A stretch of 64,000 bases of DNA, from the NCBI RefSeq assembly GCF_001692445.1, contig NZ_MAQA01000009.1, positions 33,153 to 97,152 on the forward strand. The letters are read 5' to 3'. A model generated the notes under the pieces. It was not told the DNA's origin. It searched no databases and was given only the letters and a program-made list of their open reading frames with translations. The stretch comes from Oerskovia enterophila (lineage in GTDB: Bacteria > Actinomycetota > Actinomycetes > Actinomycetales > Cellulomonadaceae). Positions 51,136 through 59,418 of the stretch are shown one piece after another. Each line of letters begins with the position of its first letter. Position 1 is the stretch's first letter. Position numbers and translations under genes: made by a program.

Positions 51136-52434
51136 ATGACGAGCGACGCGACCACGCCGGGCGACCACGCCGGCCCGTACTCCCCGCCGCCCCCGAGCGC
51201 CGACACGGTCGCGCCCCGTGACTTCGTCGCGCTCGCCCCCGACGACCCGCGCAAGCCCCCACGCTGGCTCCCCCGTGCGCTGTTCATGATCGTGGTCACG
51301 GTCTTCGTCGGCATCTTCGTCTGGTACGCGCTCGGCACCCTGAAGAGCCTGGGCGTCAACGTGCTCATCGCGTTCTTCATCGCGCTCGCGCTCGAGCCGA
51401 TCGTCGTCTGGCTCGTCCGCCACGGTTGGAAGCGCGGCGGGGCAGCGGCCACGGCTCTGCTGGGTGGCCTGGTCGTCGTGATCGGGATCTTCGCGCTCTT
51501 CGGCAACCTGTTCGTGCAGCAGCTCGTCCAGCTCGTCCAGTCGATCCCGGCGCTCTACACGAACATCCAGGAGTTCGTCCAGGAGCGGTTCGACATCGAC
51601 ATGCCGAGCTCGGACGTCCTGCTCAAGCAGGGCTTCAACGAGTTCGGCGAGGACGTCGCGTCGGGCGCGCTCGTCGTGGGGACGACGATCGTCGGCGGGA
51701 TCTTCGCGTTCCTCACGATCATGCTCGTGACCTACTACCTCCTGGCCGCAGGACCCAAGTTCCGTGCCGCGATCTGCCGGTGGCTGACCCCGAACCGCCA
51801 GCAGGAGGTCCTGCGGCTCTGGGAGATCACCCAGGTCAAGGTCTCCGACTTCATCAACTCGCGCATCGTCCTCGCGGCGCTCTCGAGCGTCTTCACGTTC
51901 GTGTTCCTGCTGATCCTCGGCACCGACTACGCGCTGCCGCTCTCGGTATTCGTGGGCGTCGTGTCCCAGTTCGTCCCCACGATCGGTACGTACATCGGTG
52001 GCGCGCTGCCCGTGATCGTGGCCCTCACGTCGCAGGGGCTTCCCCAGGCTCTGGCCGTCCTGATCTTCATCGTGGCGTACCAGCAGCTCGAGAACCTCTA
52101 CTTCTCGCCCAAGGTCTCGGCCCGTGCCCTCGAGATGAACCCCGCGGTGTCGTTCGTCGTGGTCCTCGCGTTCGGCGCGGTGTTCGGTGCCCTGGGCGCG
52201 TTCCTCTCGCTCCCGATCGCCGCGACCATCCAGGCCGTCGCCAACACCTACCTCCAGCGGCACGAGCTCGTCGACTCGCACATGCTGCACGACCCGGGCC
52301 GCGAGAAGGACGAGCCGACCGACGACGAGGGCGACGGGGGCGGCGGGCTCGCGCGACGTCGTCGGGCCAACCGGAAGGCTGCGCGCGAGGCCGCGCGCAC
52401 GGTCGACGAGCGCCACGCCGACGGCATCGAGTAG
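51136..52434 (+). CDS. AI-2E family transporter
   Basis: A 432-residue membrane protein of the AI-2E (TqsA/PerM/YtvI) family. A Pro/Asp-rich cytoplasmic N-terminus is followed by two helices, a periplasmic domain (VQLVQSIPALYTNIQEFVQE RFDID), then the conserved FSPKVSARALEMNPAVSFVV and FGAVFGALGAFLSLPIAATI blocks. Members move autoinducer-2, indole or Na+, so the substrate is open. The C-terminal tail is acidic, then Arg-rich. TACGTT ends 6 nt before the ATG, which fits a leaderless mRNA. Confidence 0.92.
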   Translation: MTSDATTPGDHAGPYSPPPPSADTVAPRDFVALAPDDPRKPPRWLPRALFMIVVTVFVGIFVWYALGTLKSLGVNVLIAFFIALALEPIVVWLVRHGWKRGGAAATALLGGLVVVIGIFALFGNLFVQQLVQLVQSIPALYTNIQEFVQERFDIDMPSSDVLLKQGFNEFGEDVASGALVVGTTIVGGIFAFLTIMLVTYYLLAAGPKFRAAICRWLTPNRQQEVLRLWEITQVKVSDFINSRIVLAALSSVFTFVFLLILGTDYALPLSVFVGVVSQFVPTIGTYIGGALPVIVALTSQGLPQALAVLIFIVAYQQLENLYFSPKVSARALEMNPAVSFVVVLAFGAVFGALGAFLSLPIAATIQAVANTYLQRHELVDSHMLHDPGREKDEPTDDEGDGGGGLARRRRANRKAAREAARTVDERHADGIE

Positions 52435-52559
52435 CCCTCGCACGGGACGGGCCGGTGAGGATCCCGACGACGTCGGCTCCGTGACCGGCAGGCTCGGCAG
52501 CGGTGCCGCGTGGACGGGCGGGGCCTTGTGCGTCGTGGTGCACGCTGTACCGTGCCGGG

Positions 52560-53090
52560 ATGACCCACGCACCCACCGTGACCGTCCGCCGCGCGACCCG
52601 TGAGGACCTGCCCGCGATCGCCGAGATCGCGGCGCACTACGTCCTGCACACGGTCACGACCTTCCAGACCGAGCCGCTCACGCTCGCGGGCTGGGAGGAG
52701 CGGTGGGAGTCGCTGCGCGCGGCGGGCCGTCCCTTCCTGGTCGTCACGGTCGCGGACGGCTCCGGTCTGCCCGACGACGTCGCCGGGTTCGCGTACGTGG
52801 GCGCCTGGCGCGAGCGGCCCGCCTACGCGGCGACGGGCGAGGACACCATCTACCTGGCTCCGGGCAGCGAAGGTCGGGGTCTGGGCCGAGCGCTGCTGTC
52901 CAGGCTCCTCGACGAGGCGCGTGAGGCCGGGGTCCGGGAGGTCGTCGCGGTCGTGAGCGACGCCGAGTCCCCCGCGTCGGTGGTCCTTCACGAGAAGCTG
53001 GGCTTCCGACAGGTCGGTCGGCTCGAACGGGTCGGCTTCAAGCACGGCCGGTGGCTCGACACCGTGCTGCTCCAACGCTCGCTCGGCTGA
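52560..53090 (+). CDS. GNAT N-acetyltransferase (phosphinothricin acetyltransferase-like)
   Basis: A 176-residue acetyltransferase. The start VTVRRATREDLPAIAEIAAH and the YVLHTVTTFQTEPLTLAGWEER block resemble PAT/YncA enzymes. The acetyl-CoA motif is GSEGRGLGRALLSRLLDEAR, and the C-terminus HEKLGFRQVGRLERVGFKHG RWLDTVLLQR is typical. Substrates in this group include phosphinothricin and methionine sulfoximine or sulfone. TACCGT ends 6 nt before the ATG with no binding site, so it is probably leaderless. Confidence 0.9.
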   Translation: MTHAPTVTVRRATREDLPAIAEIAAHYVLHTVTTFQTEPLTLAGWEERWESLRAAGRPFLVVTVADGSGLPDDVAGFAYVGAWRERPAYAATGEDTIYLAPGSEGRGLGRALLSRLLDEAREAGVREVVAVVSDAESPASVVLHEKLGFRQVGRLERVGFKHGRWLDTVLLQRSLG

Positions 53091-53198
53091 CGTCGCGCCC
53101 GGGCGGGCCCGGGAGCAGGAGGTGACCGGCGCCGTCGGGCCTGTGCACTCCGGTGCCCGTGGCACGACCGATCCGCGCGCCCGTGGCACGATGGACAG

Positions 53199-53639
53199 AT
53201 GATCCGACCCCTGCTCGTCGGAGTGCACCCGGGCCAGCACCCGGACATCGTCCAGCGTGCCGCCGGCTTCGCCCACGCGTTGGGGACGTCGCTCGTGTGC
53301 GTGTGGGTCGACGTCGGGCCCGTGGCGGACGACGGCTCCGGAGAGCGACGCCTGACGACCGAGCTCGACCGCGCGCTGCGCGGGACCGGCGTCGCGTGGA
53401 GCCTCGTGGTCGCGGGCGACGGCGACGTGGCCCGGCAGCTCGACGAGGCCGCAGTGACGCACGACGCCGCGATCGTCGTGGTCGGCGCCCATCGTTCGGG
53501 GGCCGACGGGTGGCGCAACGAGGCCCTCGGCGGCTCGGTCGCCGGCCGGCTCTCCCACCTGCAGCACCGGCCCGTGGTCGTGCTGCCCGTGCTCCCGCCG
53601 CCCAGCCAGGAGAGCACCGAGGACACCGCCGGGGACTGA
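53199..53639 (+). CDS. Universal stress protein family protein
   Basis: A 146-residue single UspA domain. It begins MIRPLLVGVHPGQHPDIVQR and ends with IVVVGAHRSGADGWRNEALG GSVAGRLSHLQHRPVVVLPV. The nucleotide-binding Gly motif (GxxGx9GS) is largely kept as GAHRSG...GGSVAG. The final residues (PPPSQESTEDTAGD) are a disordered tail. The stop codon lies in the loop of a terminator hairpin. The partner process is unknown. Confidence 0.85.
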   Translation: MIRPLLVGVHPGQHPDIVQRAAGFAHALGTSLVCVWVDVGPVADDGSGERRLTTELDRALRGTGVAWSLVVAGDGDVARQLDEAAVTHDAAIVVVGAHRSGADGWRNEALGGSVAGRLSHLQHRPVVVLPVLPPPSQESTEDTAGD

Positions 53640-53651
53640 ACCGTCCCCGGC
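53628..53651. terminator. Terminator with the stop codon in its loop
   Basis: GCCGGGGAC (53628-53636) pairs perfectly with GTCCCCGGC (53643-53651). The 6-nt loop TGAACC contains the TGA of the universal stress protein gene. Confidence 0.8.
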
Positions 53652-53736
53652 TGCAGGCAGCGGCGGACGCCCGGGCCACCCGGGACGGCACGTGCGCTGC
53701 CGCGCTGCGACCCGTCCCTCTGGCTAGGCTCCGGGC

Positions 53737-54792
53737 ATGGTCTCCCCCTCCCCGGCGTCCCCAGCCGACAGCCCCGCGGTGCGGCGTCGCCGCTGGCCCC
53801 GGGTGCTCGCCTGGGTCGGCGCGTCGCTCGGGGTCGTGGCGATCGGGACGTTCGTCGCGTTCCAGGTCAGCCCGTGGCCGTCGGCCCTCCTCATCCGGTA
53901 CGCGTTCGACAAGGGCGGCCACGAGACCGACCAGAAGCTCTCGGCGCTCGTGCCGTCCGGCGTCGTGAGCACGACCGACGTCGCCTACCGCGCCGACGAC
54001 CCCGACGCGCTCCTCGACGTGCACCGTCCCGCGAGCGCCGAGGGTCCGCTGCCCACGGTCGTGTGGACGCACGGCGGCGGGTGGGTCTCGGGCAGCAAGG
54101 AGCAGGTCGCGAGCTACGCGAAGATCGTCGCGAGCCACGGGTACACGGTCGTCGCGATCGACTACTCGATCGCGCCCGGCGCGACCTACCCTACGCCGCT
54201 GTTCGAGCTCAACGACGCGCTCGCCTACGTGACCGAGCACGCCGACGAGCTGGGCGTGGACCCCGGGCGGATCGTCCTCGCGGGCGACTCGGCCGGGTCC
54301 CAGATCAGCGCGCAGGTCGCGGGCGCGGTCACGAGCCCGGCGTACGCGCGGGAGCTGGGTCTCGAACCTGCGATCGGGCCCGACCAGCTCGCAGCCGTGG
54401 TGCTGCACTGCGGTGCGTACGACATCGGGCTCGTCGACACCTCGAAGGGCGGCGCGAGCACCTGGTTCCTCGAGACCGTGCTGTGGTCGTACTCGGGGAC
54501 TAAGGACTTCGCCGACGACCCGCGCTTCGCGGCCGCGTCGGTCACGGACCACGTGACCGCGGACTTCCCGCCCGCGTTCCTCACGGGCGGCAACGCCGAC
54601 CCGCTCACGCCGCAGGGCAGGGCTCTGGTCGCGCGGCTCGCGGAGGAGGGCGTCGAGGTCGACGCGATCTTCCAGCCCAACGGCGAGGAGCCCGGCCTGG
54701 GCCACGAGTACCAGTTCGACCTCTCGACCGAGGCCGGGCAGGTCGCGCTCGACCGGAGCCTGGAGTTCCTGGCGAAGCACACGTCGGGCTGA
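53737..54792 (+). CDS. Alpha/beta hydrolase (HSL-type esterase) with N-terminal membrane anchor
   Basis: A 351-residue esterase. One helix near the N-terminus (VLAWVGASLGVVAIGTFVAF) preceded by an Arg cluster is an uncleaved anchor or signal. The oxyanion motif is VVWTHGGGWVSGS (about 109-120) and the nucleophile Ser185 is in GDSAG; late Asp and His are in GGNADPL and GLGHEYQFDL. Such enzymes hydrolyse short-chain esters. TAGGCT ends 6 nt before the ATG with no binding site, so it is probably leaderless. A 57-bp palindrome follows the stop by 17 bp. Confidence 0.9.
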   Translation: MVSPSPASPADSPAVRRRRWPRVLAWVGASLGVVAIGTFVAFQVSPWPSALLIRYAFDKGGHETDQKLSALVPSGVVSTTDVAYRADDPDALLDVHRPASAEGPLPTVVWTHGGGWVSGSKEQVASYAKIVASHGYTVVAIDYSIAPGATYPTPLFELNDALAYVTEHADELGVDPGRIVLAGDSAGSQISAQVAGAVTSPAYARELGLEPAIGPDQLAAVVLHCGAYDIGLVDTSKGGASTWFLETVLWSYSGTKDFADDPRFAAASVTDHVTADFPPAFLTGGNADPLTPQGRALVARLAEEGVEVDAIFQPNGEEPGLGHEYQFDLSTEAGQVALDRSLEFLAKHTSG

Positions 54793-54809
54793 GCCAGGCG
54801 GTCGCCCGC

Positions 54810-54866
54810 TGAGTGCATGATTCGGCCGCGACTCGCCGGGCGTGTCGCAGCACGAACATGCACTCG
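54810..54866. repeat. 57-bp palindromic element, copy 3 (ATGATT stem type, degenerate)
   Basis: 57 bp from TGAGTGC to GCACTCG (one terminal mismatch). The left arm is TGAGTGCATGATTCGGCCGC and the centre CGCCGGGCG. The right arm keeps GTGTCGCAGCACGAACATGC, so some stem pairs are lost. It lies between two genes in the same direction. Confidence 0.9.
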
Positions 54867-55000
54867 GCGCCCGCCGAACCGCCCAGCCTCCCAGGACATC
54901 CGCCCCTGCCGCCCGGGACGCCTCCCGCCCCACGCTCGTCGTGTCAACCACCCACGGCCGCCGCCCGCCGGGCCGGCCCTCCGACACGCAGGGGTCCACC

Positions 55001-55693
55001 ATGACCGCACGACCGACAGCACCCGTCACGTCCGACGCCGCCCTCGCCCACGGGCACCCCGCCCGCACGTCCCGCGCCTGGGCGTGGACCGGCGTCGCGG
55101 CCGGCGTCCTGGGCATCGTCTCGATCCATGCCTCCATGGCGCTCGGCGCCGACTGGGAGCAGACGGCAGGCGACGCCGACGCGATCGTCGCCGAACTCGC
55201 GGGCAAGACGTCCACGCTCCTCGTCTTCCACACCGCGACCGTCCTGGTCGCGATCCTCGTCCTGATCTTCGCGGCAGGGCTCAAGCGACGCCTCGACGTC
55301 CAGGCCCCGGCGGGCAGCCTCCTGCCGACGGTCGCGGGCTCAGGACTCGTCCTGACCTCGGTCGCGGCGCTCATGGGCTCGGGGCTCGACACCCAATTCA
55401 TGTTCGGGTTCGCCGAGCTCGACAAGATCGTCCCCGAGTCGGGCGCGTTCTACGCCGACTGGACCGCGACCATCCCCTGGCTGTGGGTCGGCGCGGGCCT
55501 GACCGCGGTCGCCGTGGCCGTGGCGTCGCTGCGGCACGGCGCCGCACCGCGCTGGATCGGGGTCGTGAGCCTGCTCCTGGGCGGGCTCACGCTGCTCGTG
55601 GGCGTCTCGCCCCTGCAGTACATGGCAGGGTTCGTGGGTCCGCTGTGGCTCACGGTCGCAGCGCTCGGCTTCGCGCTGGGCGACCGTCGCTGA
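55001..55693 (+). CDS. Membrane protein of unknown function (DUF4386-like)
   Basis: A 230-residue protein with about six hydrophobic helices (WTGVAAGVLGIVSIHASMAL, LLVFHTATVLVAILVLIFAA, IPWLWVGAGLTAVAVAVASL). Conserved features such as LVFHTATVLVAIL and ADWTATIPWLW resemble DUF4386-type proteins, but the assignment is weak. It is monocistronic, with a terminator 67 bp after the stop. No active-site motif is seen. Confidence 0.65.
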   Translation: MTARPTAPVTSDAALAHGHPARTSRAWAWTGVAAGVLGIVSIHASMALGADWEQTAGDADAIVAELAGKTSTLLVFHTATVLVAILVLIFAAGLKRRLDVQAPAGSLLPTVAGSGLVLTSVAALMGSGLDTQFMFGFAELDKIVPESGAFYADWTATIPWLWVGAGLTAVAVAVASLRHGAAPRWIGVVSLLLGGLTLLVGVSPLQYMAGFVGPLWLTVAALGFALGDRR

Positions 55694-55759
55694 CCTGCCC
55701 GACGGCGCAGCGCACCGTCGTGTTCACGTCACCGAGCGCCCGGGTCGTCCCGGGCAGCG

Positions 55760-55799
55760 CGACCGGACCCGTCCCCCTCTCCGGGGGCGGGGCCGGTCG
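55760..55799. terminator. GC-rich terminator
   Basis: CGACCGGACCCGTCCCC pairs, with two small bulges, with GGGGGCGGGGCCGGTCG ending at 55799. It lies between the DUF4386-like gene and the histidine kinase gene, on the same strand. Confidence 0.7.
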
Positions 55800-55878
55800 C
55801 GGCCGTGCAGCCCGGCGTGCGGGTGGAATCGTTCCCGCCCTCTGTCGCGCGGCCGGTCCCGCCCCCTACCGTGGCGCT

Positions 55879-58020
55879 GTGGGCGCAGACGCAGGGGACG
55901 TTCCACCGGAGTCCTCCGGCGGTCCGGCCGTGCCCTCGCGCGGATCGGCGTTCGGTCGCGCGAGCCTAGGTAGCGCGGGACTGCCGCGGACGGCGCTCGC
56001 CATCGCGATCGTCTCGTGGCTCCTCGGCATCGCGGCGCTCGTGCTCCAGCTCACCTCGGGTGTGGGCGTGCTGCTCGGCGACCTGCTGTTCGTGGTCGTC
56101 GACGCCATGGTCGCGCTCGTCTACGGCTCGGTCGGGGCGATCATCCTGTCGCGCCGGCAGCACGTCGTCGGCTGGCTCGTCTCGCTCGCGGGGATCGGCG
56201 GAGGGTTGGCCGCCCTCGGCGGGGCGTGGCGCAGCTTCGCGAGCACGCACCCGGACCTGCCGCCGCTCGAACCGCTCGCCGCGGCGTACGGTCTCGCGTG
56301 GGTCCCGGGGACGATCGGGCTGTTCGTGCTCGTGCCGTGGTTCGTGCGCGACCACCCGTTGTCCGTGGGCGCGTGGCTCGGGGTCGCGGGCGGCGTCGGC
56401 TCGATCCTCTTCTTCCTGCTCGCACCGGTCGACGACCCACGGCCGGCGATCCTCGGCGTCGTCGTCATGGGGCTCGTGACCGCGGCCGCGACGTGGTGGC
56501 GGCACCGGCACGGGCCTCCCGAGGAACGCCGCGGCCTGGGGCTCCTGGCCCTGGGCACGGCGATCATGGCGCTGTCGTTCCTCCCTCTTCTCGGGACGTG
56601 GGACTCGCCGGACGCGATCCTCGCGCTGCCCTTGACCCATCTCGCGTGCCAGGCCCTGTTCCCTGCCGCGCTGCTCGTCTCGGTCCTGCGCAACCGGCTC
56701 TGGGGCCTGGACCTCGCGCTGAGCCGCGCGACGATCGGCGCGCTCCTGACCCTCGCGCTGGTCGTCGTCTACGTCGCGCTCGTCGTCGCCGTGACGGCTC
56801 TCGTCGGCAACCGGCCGCTCGCCCAGGTGCTCGCCGCGGTCGGTGTCGTGCTCGCGGTCCAGCCCGCCCGCACCTGGCTCCGGCGGCGCGTCCGCACCCT
56901 CGTCTACGGCGAGACGACCGACCCGGGACGGGCCGTGCTGCGCATGGGACGCCAGCTCGGGGTCGCCGCGACCGCGGACGAGCTGCTCCACGGACTGGTC
57001 GCCTCGACGGGCGAGTCGCTCAGGCTCGAGTCGGTCACGCTCACGAGCGGTGGGGGCCTAGCGGGCGCGGCGGCGTCCTCCCGCACCGCCTCGCTCGCGG
57101 GCGGCGCCCCGGCCGCACGAACGGGCTCCGGGTCGGCGAGCACGGTCCCCGGGGCGCCACCCGGGACGGTCGAGGCGTCGTGGGGCTTCCCCACCTCGGT
57201 CCACGTGACCCACGTGCCCGTCGAGCACGGCGGCCAGGTCCTCGGGGACCTCGCCGTGACACCCCGCGCCGGCGAGCGCCTCGACGCACGCACCCGGGAC
57301 GCGCTCGCCCAGCTCGTGCCGGTCGTCGCCGCAGGCCTCGCCCTGGCGAGCGGCGCGCGCGACCTCGAGCGTGCCAAGGACGCCGTGACCCGGGCGCGTC
57401 TCGCCGAACGGCGACTGATCCGTCGGGAGCTGCACGACGGCGTCGGGCCGTGGTTGAACGGGCTGCGGCTCGGGCTGCAGGGTGCGCGCAACACGCTCGC
57501 GACCGACCCCGCCGCCGCGGCCGCGGTGCTCGAGGCTCTCCAGCACGAGGTCGAGCAACGGGTCGGGGACGTGCGCACTCTCTCGCGCAGCCTGCTGCCC
57601 CCCGCGCTCGACGAGGCCGGTCTCGAGGCCGCGCTGCACGACCTCGCCGACCACCACGACGCCGACGGCTTCGCGGTCGAGCTCCTGTGCGGGCCGTGCG
57701 ACGACCTCGACACGCGCATCGCCGCCGCTGCCTACGCGATCGCGAGCGAGGCGGTCATCAACGCGTCCCGTCACAGCGGGGCCGCGGGCTGTCGCGTCGA
57801 GGTCGCCGCGCACCCGCCCGGTGTCCCCGAGCCGGGGACGCACCTGGTCGTGACGTGCGACGACGCGGGCTCCGGCGTCGGGCAGGACGCGCAGGCCGGT
57901 GTCGGGACGCGGTCCATGCGGGAGCGCGCCGAGGAGCTCGGTGGGACGCTGGAGATCACCCCGCTCGCACCGCGCGGCACGCGCGTGCGGGCCGTCCTCC
58001 CCCGGAAGGTCGTGCTGTGA
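55879..58020 (+). CDS. Two-component sensor histidine kinase (HisKA_3/NarL-type partner)
   Basis: A 713-residue sensor. The N-terminal half has about eight helices (from LPRTALAIAIVSWLLGIAAL to VVVYVALVVAVTALVGNRPL), then a GAF-like region (about 350-500). The dimerisation box ERRLIRRELHDGVGPWLNGL holds the phospho-accepting His519, and the HATPase domain has AIASEAVINASRHSGA and DDAGSGVG. TACCGT ends 6 nt before the GTG, with no binding site, so it is probably leaderless. The stop overlaps the response-regulator start (GTGA). The signal sensed is unknown. Confidence 0.92.
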   Translation: MGADAGDVPPESSGGPAVPSRGSAFGRASLGSAGLPRTALAIAIVSWLLGIAALVLQLTSGVGVLLGDLLFVVVDAMVALVYGSVGAIILSRRQHVVGWLVSLAGIGGGLAALGGAWRSFASTHPDLPPLEPLAAAYGLAWVPGTIGLFVLVPWFVRDHPLSVGAWLGVAGGVGSILFFLLAPVDDPRPAILGVVVMGLVTAAATWWRHRHGPPEERRGLGLLALGTAIMALSFLPLLGTWDSPDAILALPLTHLACQALFPAALLVSVLRNRLWGLDLALSRATIGALLTLALVVVYVALVVAVTALVGNRPLAQVLAAVGVVLAVQPARTWLRRRVRTLVYGETTDPGRAVLRMGRQLGVAATADELLHGLVASTGESLRLESVTLTSGGGLAGAAASSRTASLAGGAPAARTGSGSASTVPGAPPGTVEASWGFPTSVHVTHVPVEHGGQVLGDLAVTPRAGERLDARTRDALAQLVPVVAAGLALASGARDLERAKDAVTRARLAERRLIRRELHDGVGPWLNGLRLGLQGARNTLATDPAAAAAVLEALQHEVEQRVGDVRTLSRSLLPPALDEAGLEAALHDLADHHDADGFAVELLCGPCDDLDTRIAAAAYAIASEAVINASRHSGAAGCRVEVAAHPPGVPEPGTHLVVTCDDAGSGVGQDAQAGVGTRSMRERAEELGGTLEITPLAPRGTRVRAVLPRKVVL

Positions 58021-58697
58021 GCCCCATCCGCGTGGCCCTCGTCGACGACCACCCCGTCTTCCGCATCGGGATGGCGGCGCTGCTCGACTCGCTCGAGGGC
58101 GTGAGCGTCGTGGCCCAGGCCGCGAGCGCCGCGGAGGCCCGAGCCGTGCTGGGCGGCCCGGAGGGGCTCGACGTCGTGGTCATGGACCTCGACCTGGGTG
58201 ACGGGTCGGGCGTCGAGCTCACGCGGGACCTGGCGCGAGACCGCCCGGACGTGCCCGTGCTCGTCATGTCGATGCACGAGGACGACGACTCGGTCGCGGC
58301 CTGCCTGCGCGCCGGGGCGCGCGGGTACCTCGTGAAGTCGGCGTCGCCGCACGAGGTCGAGCGGGCGGTGCGGGCCGTCGCGAACGGCGAGCTGATCCTC
58401 GCACCGGGGGTCGCGGCACGCGCCGTGGCCAACGTGCTGGGCGGCTCGCGGGCAGCCGTGCCGTTCCCGCAGCTCACCGACCGGGAGCGCGAGGTGCTCG
58501 CGCTCGTCGCCGCGGGGCTCGACAACACCGCGATCTCGCGGCGGCTGTCCCTGAGCACCAAGACGGTCCGCAACTACGTCGCGGGCGTGCTCGCCAAGCT
58601 GTCGTTGCGCGACCGGGCGGCGGCGATCGTGCGGGCGCGCGAGGAGGGCCTGGTGGACGACGACGGGTCGTCGGCGCGGGCGGCGGCCTCCCGCTGA
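58017..58697 (+). CDS. NarL/FixJ family response regulator
   Basis: A 226-residue regulator. The receiver domain has the acidic pair VALVDDHPVF, the phospho-accepting Asp57 (VVVMDLDLGDGSG) and Lys in GYLVKSASPHEVERAV. The LuxR-type helix-turn-helix is FPQLTDREREVLALVAAGLD followed by NTAISRRLSLSTKTVRNYVA. It is coupled to the kinase by a GTGA overlap. Its stop codon TGA is the first three bases of a 57-bp palindrome. Confidence 0.95.
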   Translation: MSPIRVALVDDHPVFRIGMAALLDSLEGVSVVAQAASAAEARAVLGGPEGLDVVVMDLDLGDGSGVELTRDLARDRPDVPVLVMSMHEDDDSVAACLRAGARGYLVKSASPHEVERAVRAVANGELILAPGVAARAVANVLGGSRAAVPFPQLTDREREVLALVAAGLDNTAISRRLSLSTKTVRNYVAGVLAKLSLRDRAAAIVRAREEGLVDDDGSSARAAASR

Positions 58698-58751
58698 GTG
58701 CGGAGCAGTCGTCGTCGATCTGGCCTGTCGACGACAACTGCTCCGCACTCA
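58695..58751. repeat. 57-bp palindromic element, copy 4 (GGAGCAG stem type)
   Basis: 57 bp from TGAGTGC to GCACTCA. The arms TGAGTGCGGAGCAGTCGTCG and its complement match except for one position. The centre here is TCTGGCCTG rather than CGCCGGGCG. The terminal TGA at each end is the stop codon of the convergent gene on that side, so the element fills the whole gap exactly. Confidence 0.95.
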
Positions 58752-59225
58752 CCGCGCCTCGACGTGCCAGAACGTGTCGGTCGCGAGGTCGTAGCGCAGG
58801 GCGGGGGCAGCAGGGTCCCCCTCCGCGTACAGCGGGACGTCGCGCGACAGCCGCCTGCCGACGAGCCGCAGCAGCCCGCACAACCGGTCGATCCCCACCT
58901 GCCCCTCGAGCTCGCGCAGGTCGACGTCGAACGCGATCTCGTCGACCGCGTGCGGGTAGACGTTGACCTGGACGCCCGCGAACGGCCGCACGGCCAGGGT
59001 CGGGGGTTCGTCGAGCGGGCGACCGTCGGGGAACAGCGCTGCCGCTCGGGGCCAGGGAGCACCCTCGGCGTGCGCCACCTCGTGGGTCCACCCCTGCTCC
59101 TCGACGAGGTCCAGGAGGGACTGCCAGTCCTGGAGGCGGACAGAGCCGACCACGACGTCCGGCAGGTACCCGTTCCACTCCGGGTCGAGGGCATCGATCA
59201 CGTCGCTCCAGCGCAGGTCGGTCAT
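58749..59225 (-). CDS. Hypothetical protein
   Basis: A 158-residue soluble protein starting MTDLRWSDVIDALDPEWNGY. It is rich in acidic residues and Trp/Leu, with VVGSVRLQDWQSLLDLVEEQ, VQVNVYPHAVDEIAFDVDLR and a C-terminal LRYDLATDTFWHVEAR. No family is recognised and no cysteine-rich or catalytic motif is seen. It is convergent with the response regulator, and its stop codon belongs to the palindromic element. A 57-bp palindrome also lies 22 bp upstream of its start. Confidence 0.75.
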   Translation of the reverse strand: MTDLRWSDVIDALDPEWNGYLPDVVVGSVRLQDWQSLLDLVEEQGWTHEVAHAEGAPWPRAAALFPDGRPLDEPPTLAVRPFAGVQVNVYPHAVDEIAFDVDLRELEGQVGIDRLCGLLRLVGRRLSRDVPLYAEGDPAAPALRYDLATDTFWHVEAR

Positions 59226-59247
59226 GGGGTGAGTCTGGCAGCCCCGC

Positions 59248-59304
59248 TGAGTGCATGATTTCGCTGCGACTCGCCGGGCGTTTCGCAGCGCAATCATGCA
59301 CTCA
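59248..59304. repeat. 57-bp palindromic element, copy 5 (ATGATT stem type)
   Basis: 57 bp from TGAGTGC to GCACTCA, centre CGCCGGGCG. Left arm TGAGTGCATGATTTCGCTGC; right arm CGCAGCGCAATCATGCACTC. It lies in a divergent gap, upstream of both flanking genes, so it cannot be a terminator for either. Confidence 0.95.
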
Positions 59305-59418
59305 ACGCCCGAGAACCGGCCCGACTCCGGAGCGCCCCCTCACGCGCGAAGGCGAGCTCCGCCGTCGGGCAGGAATAGCGGACAGAGGCTGACCGCTACC
59401 GCGCGTAGCGTCGAGGAC

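Noticed and set aside
54817..58020. A 1067-residue histidine kinase
   Set aside because: The first 354 residues are a shifted frame of a palindrome and of the membrane protein gene at 55001-55693. The GTG at 55879 is the supported start.
59248..59304. 57-bp palindromes as simple transcription terminators
   Set aside because: Copy 5 lies upstream of both flanking genes, copies 1-3 lie between genes in the same direction, and length and ends are fixed, which plain terminators do not need.
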